From Cyclina sinensis (taxonomy: Eukaryota; Mollusca; Bivalvia; Venerida; Veneridae), in the NCBI GenBank assembly GCA_012932295.1, contig JAAONU010000016.1, positions 19,373,530-19,437,529 on the forward strand: 64,000 nt of DNA, written 5' to 3'. The notes below the pieces were generated by a model. The model made no database searches and was not told the origin of the DNA. It saw nothing but the letters and a program-made list of their open reading frames with translations. This document shows positions 11,343 to 21,668 of this stretch, piece by piece. The position numbers and the translations under genes are program-made. Each line of letters begins with the position of its first letter. Position 1 is the first letter of the stretch.

Positions 11343-14196
11343 ATGAACGATTCAAGTCGTCGTTCTTTCGAGCCTCCAGAATTCGAGAATGTGGCGGCAT
11401 TTCTTTCCCCTCGATGACACGAGCTTTTATCGGCAGTTTGGCTGTGCGTCGTATTCGTCGGTGGCGTTCTACTGAACGGTTTTACTTTGCTAGTTTTCAT
11501 ATGGAACAAGAGGCTTGTTACAGGAAGCAATATTTATATTATTGCTTTGCTTCTTAATGATTTTACACTGTGTACTCTTGCATTAGGGATGCCCCTTGTG
11601 GCGGAGTTTAGTGGACACTGGCTCAGCCTAATGAACATGAGTTCATGTATAGCAGAGGCTTTTATAGTTTACTTGTTCGGGCTGGCCTCAATGTTCGTGC
11701 TGGTTGCCATAGCGATTTCCAGATACGTCGCCATAACAGGTTCGTCACTTACTACCGACGATAACAAAAGAAAAGCGATTTCTGCAGTGGCGTTATGTGA
11801 GTATCTGGCACTAGCTTTTGCTGTTGCACCGCTGTTCGGTTGGGGATCATACGGCCTTGAAGCCCATGGGACCTCCTGTGGACTCGCATGGAGGGACAGA
11901 AGTGGAAGTGCCTACTCATACTTGATAACCATCACGATAGCTTGCTTCGTCCTTCCTGTGGCAATAATGATGTACTGTTACATCAGAATCTATCACAACG
12001 TTAGTATAATGGTTTCATTTATTCGCACTTAGGCTATAGGACTTATCTAAGCGCACTTCGGTACGCATGTAGGGCAGGTTTGATATTGCTGTAACATTCC
12101 TTTCTTTCCCAACGTCCAGCAAATCAGAAATATAACAATACAGTTCATTGTTCATTGTAATACAGAACAGTCATATCATTTCAGACTATCAGTATGTTTT
12201 AAAGAGAATCACATAAAATGTGGTGTATCCTTTACTAAGTACATGTAGTTGAAAGTAAGAAATTTATTCAGTTATTTTACCTCGTTAGAGTTGATGGTCA
12301 CTATCATTCTTCATATCTGAGCATGCTGTGTCTGATTATTAAAGGTGAGCACTTCACCAAGGATCCGGGTAGCTGTGGCGGCCGGACAGTCAAGAAGAGA
12401 ACGCAAAGAGAAGTATCTGCTGAAGTTAAGCGTTGCTTTTGTCTGTAAGTTATTGCTATTGAAAGTTTATTAATAACAATTATTTTCTGATTTACGTTAT
12501 TCAGTAGTGCACTGCAGTGACCCACCCAGCTTCCGTGCTAGAAAATGTACAACTTTTGCCAAGAAACTACAAATTTAAAATGACGAAAATGAGTTTCTTT
12601 TTACAGAAGTGCAGAGAGTTTTTAAACAATCTGAAAGAATTTAACCTTATTGATTTTAACCATAATGTAAAGCTTTAAAGTGAAGTTTGATAAGAATAAA
12701 TATCTACGAAAAATTCGAATATATGATGTGGGATTTGAGAACTGTGGTGGCTGCACAGCAACTTCCGATATATATTTCATTATTTTATTATTTCTTTTTT
12801 TCAGTTATTTTTCTATCCTCGTTACATTGTTTGCAGTTCAGACAAACTTATGTTATTATATCTCACACCACATTCCAGTTGCACTTTTACTCAAAATTTA
12901 TGTCCTGATTGGATTTGTATTTTGATGATAGATGCGGTGAGCAGTTTTAACTAAATTGATTACAAACAATATCTAAATGTACTTTTATATGTATTTAAGA
13001 TAAATATGCAGATTTCGTAATATTTTGTTAGATAAGCATTTTAATGGCCTTCACTATTTAGGAAAAAGGATATGTTTTATCTTTTGAATTCCACTTTGAA
13101 CACACACCCTCTATGTGTATTTCCAGTAACGTTTCTGTTGTCATGGACACCTTACGCATTCGTCTCCTTTTACGTTGTATATGGAAAGCCGGAACGCCTT
13201 GATCCCATGCTCTCTCGTAGTGCCGCACTCGTTGCTAAGTCACAGGTGCTTTGGAACCCAATTCTTTACTTCCTAATTGCTAAAGGCTTTAGAAGAGAGG
13301 TAATTGCCATGCTCCCATGTAAATGTAAAGCAAGGGCTAACACTATGATGGCTACGTTTGTACTCAACACACAGACTGCACGCATTACAAGATTGGATAA
13401 AACAACTGCATTACAGAATGACAGACCCGACTCGTCCAAATTGGAAGAAAACAAGACGGCAGAAAAGGGAACGGGACACGAAAATTAAACACATATTTCA
13501 GCAGAGAGACTGGAACACTTTAGGAATAGACATAAGGAAACCTCAGAAAATTACCATGCGTCAACTATCATAACTGAAGACACGGAAAGCATTTATACAA
13601 CAAAAATCGAAATACATTCTGAAAACATACGTACGTCAAAAATGGAACACACAGAAAAGACAAATACTTCAGAAAAGGCAACTAAACACACACAAAGCAT
13701 TCCCGTCTCAGAAACGGTAATCAAACATTCTGAAAACGTGCATACTACAAAAATTGTCATAATGCAAACCGAAAAATTCAGCACTTCAGAAAAAATAACA
13801 GAGCAATAGGAAAACATCCATTCAATAAAAAAAAATGAAGGAACAGCTGCAGGACATCAGTACGTCAAAAACTTATTCAAAGAACTAAATAGCACACTGC
13901 AATAAAAAAAACAACATAATGACTCTGACGGCGATAGGATGTCATCTTAACAAGTGACTTGAGGGACAGATGTCCATGCCGCTGGCGGAATAATTGTGGA
14001 ATTCCTTGACCGATCAGTACGTTTCACAAACTATCTATAGAACAGTGCATGGTATCTATTCTAAAACCTTGTGATTTACAGTATACGGAGAGCAAGTCTT
14101 CAAGAAACATATCTCAGTTTCAAGCACAAGACATTAGAAATAGATAATTTAATCTTTTGGGACGATAACGTACTAAGTCCCATTCATTGTCAATGA
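11343..14196 (+). pseudogene. Opsin-like receptor, copy A, disrupted
   Basis: Three exons parallel those of opsin B: 11343-11999, 12345-12444 and 13127 onward. The frame from ATG 11343 meets TGA at 11415-11417 (codon 25), where copy B has TGG. After that it is open through all seven helices to a TAA at 13486-13488. The retained core has the TM3 Cys, Glu three residues later, SRY in place of DRY, GLEAHGTSC in loop 2, SWTPY in TM6 and the retinal-type Lys in ALVAKSQVLWNPILY. Beyond 13488, sequence homologous to copy B's long tail continues out of frame with further stops. It ends at a TGA (14194-14196) aligned with copy B's stop after a shared AAGTCCCATT-type block. The next in-frame Met lies in TM2, so internal initiation would lose TM1. 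An unseen upstream exon splicing in after 11417, or a sequence polymorphism, could rescue it. I call it a recent pseudogene with moderate confidence. Confidence 0.75.
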
Positions 14197-15250
14197 ATTG
14201 ATACTAAAAACATTTTAACACTACAACATTGCAGACACAAACTGATGAATTCTGTTTTTGTTGAAAGGTTCGACTAAAAGAATTTCATAAGAAGTTGACT
14301 AAGCATTTGTTTAAACATGCCTCAGCACTTCCTTAAATTATAAATGTATCTGCTGTTTAAGAAATAATTGTTGAATAAGCAATTTTAAAGTTTAAAAATG
14401 TTCAGCAGTTCGCAAACTTGTTATATTATTATAAAAAGCAAAACCAATCATTGCTCTAAATTTGCAGAAAAAACTACTAGACCAGATTTTACAGAAGTTA
14501 TTGTTTAATTGGCATTATGTGGAACTGAATCAGTTTTTGAGAAAAGATTTCATCTCCGTTTTTTATAAATGTGATAAAGAAGTCCACATAAATTTATATG
14601 ATGTCTTATCAATATAACACGTTAACTAAATGCATTATGTAAACACACAAGTGGTCAAAATTACTGGACAAGAATAATGCAAGAATACTTACAAACCATA
14701 ACATACCATTTGAATTTGTTCTGTTTATAGCACTTCTACAGTGCGTTTATGTTATCAGGGAGTGCCAGAAGGCTCACCCTTGCTCCCCTTGAGACAAATA
14801 TGTTGTTTTGCATTGATAGGCATTCTGATTACAATTGAACTCAGAAAACAAAGCAATTTTTTTCAGTGGAATGCATGTGAGAGTGTGTCGGGGAGGTTGA
14901 CCTTCACATTTCATAAGTTTGACTCTTACATTACATGTAAGTACATAATGGCAGTTTTAAGAAGTTTTAGTTACGAAAGAAAGTCATAGTGAAATAAGGT
15001 GAAAAAAGAACCTCATTCACCTCAGAATATTTTTTTTGGTACTTTTAGACACATTTATTCCTGTCATTTACTGAACACCCTGATATTTTAGACATTTAAT
15101 GGTTTATCGTCATCCAAATTTAGCCGGACGAAAATTTTCTAATCGTACCTATTCGACCATCTTCGGATATTTCCGTGTGAAATTTGTCGGAGAGCGTCGT
15201 TGATGACGTCAGAATGCAAATCTTGTCATCAACTAAAGTACGGCAAAAAT
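14197..15250. other. Intergenic, nothing recognised
   Basis: AT-rich DNA between opsin A and the foldback element. A short open frame at 14741-14989 has no recognisable domain and no counterpart in the other duplicate. Confidence 0.4.
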
Positions 15251-16621
15251 TATCCTTGAGTGCCCATGAGTCGTCACCTTAAGAAATTTCGGATAAATTC
15301 TTTAAAAATAAAACTTTATTTAAAAGAAAGCAAAGACTTACTTTGAAAATTGATCTTTTTTAATTATTCCTAGTTGGTCGTATATGTCCAGAACTTTGAA
15401 AAATGGAATTTTTTATGTTGCAAGAGGTACAGTGCAAACACAGTTCAGCCATTTTGAATGGTCCTTGTTACATCACCCCTGATCACGTGGTCAAATTACA
15501 ATACAATTTGGCAAACTTACTCAACTATGAGGTCTCTACGGAAGCATGGAATGGACATGGTCGGTTTATTTTATTAATCCGTGGGAACGACTTATTTTCA
15601 GAAATATTTTTTTCTAATCTGTAGGAACGGATTATTTTGTGCGAAAAATCTTTTTTTAACTTGTGGGAACGAGTTATTTTGTGCGAAATTTTTTTTTTAA
15701 CTTGTGGGAACGAAATATTTTGTGCGAAAAATCTTTTTTTAATTTGTGAGAACGGATTAAATTGTCAGATATTTTTTTTAATAACTTGTACCCACAAGTT
15801 ATTAAGTCGTTCCCTCAAGATAATAAATTGTTCGAACGGATTAATTAAATTTAACAAAATATTTCGTTCCCACAAGTTAAAATAAGATTTTTCGCACAAA
15901 ATAACTAGTTCCCACAAGTTAAAAAAAGATTTTTCGCACAAAATAACTCGTTCCCACAAGTTAAAAAAAAGATTTTTCGCGCAAAATAATCCGTTCCCAC
16001 AAGTTAAAAAAAGATTATTCGCACAAAATAATTCGTTCCCATAAGTTAAAAAAATATTTTTCGCACAAAATATTTCGTTCCCACAAGTAAAAAAAAAAGT
16101 TTTTCGCACAAAATATTTCGTTCCCACAAGTTAAAAAAAGTTTTTTCGCACAAAATAATTCGTTCCCACAAGTTAAAAAAAAGATTTTTCGCGCAAAATA
16201 ATCCGTTCCCACAGATTAGAAAAAAATATTTCTGAAAATAAGTCGTTCCCACGGATTAACAAAATAAACCGACCATGTCCTCTCCATGCTTCCGTAGGTC
16301 TCAGATAACAAGTAAAATTTTCAACTATCATTAAAATAAAATAAAAACACATTTTTTTGGAAAAGTTTTGTAAGTTATTCCTCTTTTTTTACAGTGATGG
16401 TAGAAGAAAGCATCACCTTTTTAGATAATATTCAATTTAAATGATTTTTACTTGCTTTTTCTCATATTTGCGGAAAAATCATGCTGCGCGAAAATAATCA
16501 TGATAGTAATTTGTTTTCCCAAAGTCTACGCATGCGCTATGCTAAATCTCGCGAGATGTAAACAAAACTATAATATGGTGACGGGTCAAGGGCAGTGACG
16601 ACTCATGGGCACTCGACGATA
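15251..16621. mobile_element. Foldback element with 42-bp repeat arms
   Basis: The terminal inverted repeats are 27 bases: 15251-15277 and 16595-16621 share GAGTGCCCATGAGTCGTCAC exactly (reversed on the right) plus an imperfect outer TATC-T-. The interior is a large hairpin. Forward units at 15580-15785 (GTGGGAACG, TTATTTTGTGCGAAAAATC, TTTTTTTAACTT) are mirrored by about ten reverse-complement units at 15800-16250, each near 42 bp. Outer hairpin flanks (about 15530-15560 and 16262-16308, 'catggtcggtttatttt' and its reverse) also pair. There is no transposase, and I see no clear target duplication. Confidence 0.7.
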
Positions 16622-16732
16622 CTAACTGATAAGTATCCAGGAAATGAAGATTTACATTTAAGTACTTGTGGGTACGCGAGACTGCAAAAATTCACAAATT
16701 TTAATAGAAAATTTCTTTTAACAGGACATTTT

Positions 16733-17250
16733 GTTTTACACCCAATCTGTTTGGGTGCAGTAAAGTAATAGAGGTCGGCTTTTGCAGGGTGTCTCGACTT
16801 ATCAGTAATACTACTTTTAAATTACCGATCTTGTTTTTCCCTTTAACAATCTTCTTGGGAAACAGTATCCTGCGCGATTATTTATTCCAAGAGGTGGCCA
16901 TATGTACCTGACTTGGAAACGCTGGAGTGGGTAAAGGAGTTTAAGAAGTTTATTGTTTAACAAAGGCCCGGATATCCCCGATATTGACTCCCTGATTCCA
17001 TATAAAAGTGGTCTATGTATACAATTATATATTCAAAATAAGTACCAGGAAATCTGAATTGGTAGATAAAGCCTCCAAAAATATCTTATCTTTTGATACG
17101 AAACTCACAAATAAAATGATGGTCGACCAGGTACAGTGACGTGTAAAATACTGTTGGTGCAAAGGACTATCAAAAGTGGCTTAAAACTGATTATTTTTAA
17201 GGCAAATATCTTCTTTTCAAGCGTTTTCCTGCCAAAAATGATTGAAATTT
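16733..17250 (+). pseudogene. MIOX: Decayed second copy of MIOX last exon and 3' UTR
   Basis: From about 16890 to 17065 the sequence follows MIOX exon 5: 'ctggagtgggtaaaggagttt', 'gatatccccgatattgactc' with 'cctgattccata', and 'taccaggaaatctgaattggtag', ending at the equivalent TAG. It contains an internal deletion, frameshifts and in-frame stops (for example taa after 'tttattgtt'), so it cannot encode enzyme. Homology continues into the 3' flank (ttttaaggcaaat..., gccaaaaatg near 17230). At 16733-16800, a block with TTTTGCA-GGTGTCTCG matches MIOX intron 2 near 3845-3915. Exons 1-4 are not visible. This is the residue of the MIOX half of the MIOX-opsin duplication. Confidence 0.8.
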
Positions 17251-17384
17251 AGTAAGTCCTGGCTGGCGTGCTTGATTAACTGATTTTTTGAAATTAACGC
17301 TTTACTTCTTTGTGTACATACTTCTTAAGGCACTAGCCGTAGGTTTATTGTTAAAGCAAAGAGCAGTATATTGTTTTGATTCAC

Positions 17385-18622
17385 TATGCTCTACTTCGAA
17401 GAAGAAGGGGTATTTTGCTTTGCACATGTCGGTCGGTCGGTCTGTCCGTGGACTCTACCTTGTCCGATCAATAACTCAAGTACTGTTTTGCTTACAGCCT
17501 TCAAGCTTCATAAAGTGGTTGTTCTATTTGAGAAGAAGATCCCTCTTGTTTAGGGGGCAGTAGATGAAAAGTCACGGTCACTGTTGCCTTGAATTTGAAA
17601 ACCATGTCCGCTCAATAACTCGAGTACCATTTGGCCAACAGCCTCCAATTTTCATAGGATGGTTGCGCTTATTAAATTGAAGGCCCTTTAAGTTTTTGGG
17701 CTCAGTAGGAGAAAGGTCAAGGTCATTGTCACCTTGAATTTGAGAACGATTTCCGCTCAATAACTCAAGTACCATTTGAGCCACAGACTTCTAACTTCAT
17801 AGGATAGTCACTTTTATTTAGTAAAAGAAACCTGCAGTTTTCAGGGTTAGTAGGTCAAAGGTAAAGGTCTCAATAACCTTCAGTCAGTAGCTAGAGAATG
17901 TTTTGAACTACAGTCCTAAGATTTGGTGGGGTGGTTAGTCATGACCGGTAGTGACCCCTAGAGCAGATCTTGTCCAATCAATAACTCGAGTATTATTTGG
18001 AACACAGCCTTCATACTCCATAGGGAAGTTGTTCTTACTAAAAAGAGACTCCTATTATTTTTAGGTCAGAAGGTGAAAGGTCAAGGTCACAATAACCTGC
18101 AATTAATTACTAATGAACGCTTTGACCTAAAGTTCTCAGATATGGTGGGGATGTTGGTCGTAACCGGCAGATGACCCCTATTGATTTAGATGTCTGTATG
18201 TCAAAGGTCAAAGTCACTGTGACCTTGACCAAGGAAAGCTTGTCCCACCCTGTAAATAATCTTTTTGATTTGAGGTTAGTAGGTCAAAGGTCAAGGTCAC
18301 TGTGACATTGACAACACAAAGCTTGTCCAATCAATTACTTGAGAACGCTATAGCATACAGTCATCAGATTTAGTGGAGAGGTTGGTCATAACCAGTAGTT
18401 GACCTCTTTTGATTTTTACGTCAGTAAGTTAAAGGCCAAGGTCACAATGACTTTCACCACAAAAGCTGGCCAACAGTCTTCAGATTTGATAACGTGGTTG
18501 ATCATGACATGTTGATGTTTTATTTTGATTTCAAGGTCTTTAGGTCAAGATCACCTGAAGAATGCCATGACTAACTGATTGCCATCAGGGGGTATACATG
18601 TTTTACAAACAACTCTTGTTTA
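17385..18622. repeat. Dispersed repeat with about 170-bp internal units
   Basis: This contains several degenerate copies of a unit with 'caataactc-agtaccattt', 'cagcctcca-ttcatagg', 'ggtcaaaggtcaaggtcac' and 'gttggtcataaccggtag-tgacccc'. It ends at 'cagggggtatacatgttttac' plus 'aaacaactcttg'. It begins near a GGTC run ('ggtcggtcggtctgtccg', 17430). It resembles a repeat family common in bivalve genomes. It has no coding capacity, and I cannot assign a transposon class. Confidence 0.6.
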
Positions 18623-19545
18623 TTCTTAAATTCCCGTTGATCCTTTTTTTCAAGTTAACATTTAAAACATTAATTAGGCTTGGTTTTTGCACACAACTGC
18701 AGATTAAATGAAAAAAGTTTAAATGAATTTTGTAATAGCAGTAAATTCTATAGATCGTCGGCTCTACAGATTTAACATATATAATTATGTTTCTCAACTT
18801 TGTATTCTTAAAGTCATCCAAAAAGCACAAAGAAGCATCTAAAACGCCTTTTGAAGCAAGTAAAACAGAAGAGAAAATAAATTTATCAACGTTAAATTTT
18901 CAATGTTCTTATTTATGAGTAAGTTAATAATCAGAAAAAAAACAAAGACAAAACACCACAGAATATTTGACCCGGAAAGCATTCTTATACAATTTACACA
19001 GTTTATTATTTCAACGTTTAACCAGAAGTTTTGAAAGTTAAATGCCCCATACAATACATTTATTTACTGAACTTATATATTTCTGCGGGAATTTCATTAT
19101 TCTAAAACTACTTCCACAGATCCAGTCATCTAATTTAAACATGTTTGATCTGTATCTATAATTTCATGTAGTTTTTGATAGTTCGATAAAACACAATATA
19201 ATTCATCTTCTATCTTGGTGGTATTACATACTTGACAATATCTTTGAATCCTTTGAATTCAATTACCAGAAAATCTTTCGGTTTGTAATCTTAAACCTTG
19301 TGCTAAGATGTTTCTTATTTTCTATTTCTTATTTAAGCTGTCTAAAGATTAAGTTCGATTTTTTAAACTTTTCTTGTAAATTTCCCTTTTCATGTTTTCA
19401 ATGTCGAATTTTTGAGCAAAATAACTCGTTAGTCACAGCATGTAGGACCCATTAGTTAATTTTTGAGCAAAACAGCATGTCGGACCCGTTTAGTTTTCAT
19501 TGAAATCAGAATACATTTTGAAATCACAAAGAAATTAAGTTTAGT
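18623..19545. other. Intergenic, nothing recognised
   Basis: AT-rich sequence. Open frames on the minus strand (18603-18830, 18839-19054) have low-complexity composition and no recognisable domain. Confidence 0.4.
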
Positions 19546-19547
19546 AC

Positions 19548-21668
19548 ATTTATGGGGGAAAGACGGTTGGTTACTTATTCTGCTAAAATATTTGAAACAA
19601 ATAAAGTTATGAAATAGTGTATTGATCAGGCATTATCACACGTCAAGGTAAATGAACTTCACAGTTTTTTGGTTTTCTTAGACAGTATTTAGCCTTGATC
19701 TTGTATTGCTTTTAATAACAGAATAACAATACTGCTATGTTGTAGTAAATGTTATATAAAACTGATGACTTGGTTAAAGTATTTGTGTACCGTTTATATC
19801 TTAATTTTCAAAACAACCTTTTCTTAGAGTAACCATCACAGACGTACTAAGAGCTCTGCATTATCACTTTGTCGTGGAGCTAATTTCATATCTAAATGCG
19901 TTCTTAAAATGGCAACCACGATAATTGACGGAGGTTTGTTCTTGTTAAAATAACAAAGTATTTTGGTTTCCAGTCTTAAAAACAAATTTATAGTCAGCAC
20001 TAGAACACCCTGAACACCCTTCAGCATTATAAATATATAACAAATGTACAATAACTCAACAAAAAGTTCTAAGTCCGAATCTCCTATTTTTTATGCCAAG
20101 CAATTTTAGCGACAAATTTATTGCTCCGAGTAAAACTCCATTCAGCTCGGTAAATAAAAAACAAAATTGCTTGAAAACCTAAGTCGGTGCTTGCTGGTGC
20201 CTATTTGTTTAAAAATCGCATCATGCACAACAAAGTTATGACCAGACAAAGAAATAATGGTGGACAACCGATTGTCGGTCGGAAGGACGGTTTGACAGAT
20301 CATTTAAAATAGGGGGCAAACATAAACTACTTTCACCTGACAAATCATCTATCAATGGTGCATCATTGTGCCAAATAATTTTTTCAATAAATTTAACACT
20401 CTTACGCACAATTTATATAACACACGTGCAAAATCAAATGTGGTCTTGTAACCTTTAACTTTAATATATAGAATAAGTTCTTTCATGTGACACGAAATCT
20501 ATTTAAGTTGCAACTTGTGCCAAGAAAATCTCAAAGAAGGGCCCTTAGTTTACAGGTATCCAATGCCTTCAAGACTTCAGAAACCCAATGCTACTCCTCT
20601 TTCGAAGACAATGACATGGATTCCAGACAAGCTCCCACTTGCTTAGACTGCCTGAAGTTAAGGAAGAGTTTAAAGCAAGTGCCCTTTTGATACAACTGGC
20701 TAGGTTCTTGATCATTGGTTAGTGATGAAATTAACGGGAAGGGATCTGAAGAGGTTATCACAAATAGCACCAATGTCCAATGTCAGTAGGTTTGAAAATA
20801 AGGGCTGATAAAAATGTATACATGCTCTAAAATGAAAAAATGGGGTAGACGAAATAAAAGTAACATTAATTCCAAAATAACATGGGAATGGTCCAGTTAT
20901 TAAAACTATTATTTTCTATATACAAAATACCTAAAATTTGAAAATCTGTAGAAGTATTTTCTTGCTCAGACCGTTATATTGCTTAATAGGAGAATATTTC
21001 ATATGTGCGTATGTGACTTACTAAAATAATACATACAGATGCACATTGACCGTGGATTTTTGTTGTTGTTTATTTAAAATAAATCTACACACTTTGTCCC
21101 CATTGTGTTACTGAAAATTACTGTAATGTTCAAACTATTAAGGGGTGTTGTTCAAACGCAAATATCTGAATTTAATTTTGTGTTCTTGTATTTCAAATTT
21201 ACAAGTTGAAGCGTTTGGTATAAAGTAAAAATTAAGCATTGAACAGTATGTATTGTTTAATGTCTTTTAAATAACACTCTCGAGCACTGAAACATTATGA
21301 ACAACCCTTCTTATTCTTTGTTGACAATGACGTATTAATTGCCTGTGTTTTGAATTATGGATTCCAAAGATCCTAAGTTCTTAAAAGAAATAAAAGGTGT
21401 TTCATTTCATTGTCTGCATCTTGTGAAAGATACACTCACGCGAAAATAAGTGCCACATGTTATCATGGACTTCTAAATTATCTGTGTGAACTTCTATTTT
21501 CTTTAGTTTCTGTACTGTTTCTAGCTGAGCTGTAGGGATTATATTAAGGAGTTTATTTTAGACTGAGCAGAAAAATCGTTTACGTTGGAAAGTTATAAGC
21601 AAACACAGACATTTAAAAGCAGATTTTTAGGAAAAATAAAATAAAAAAAAGCCAAAAGAAAGCATAAC
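19548..21668. repeat. Right-hand copy of the duplicated opsin upstream region
   Basis: Homology islands to the left copy occur at 19548-19650 (to 8397-8500), 19850-20030 (to 9540-9690), 20664-20690 (to one unit of the 47-bp array), 20760-20850 (to 10755-10850) and about 20980 (to 10950). The spacing to the opsin start codons is similar in both copies (offset near 10.3 kb). It presumably contains the opsin B promoter, but no core element stands out. Confidence 0.55.

Noticed and set aside
11141..11557. 138-codon frame overlapping opsin A
   Set aside because: It runs in a different frame from the opsin exon, and its residues do not match the opsin translation. It is a shadow frame.
15637..16252. 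Open frames with repeated NLWER/CGNE-type peptides on both strands
   Set aside because: Translations of the 42-bp inverted array in the foldback element. 42 is 14 codons, so frames persist without coding.
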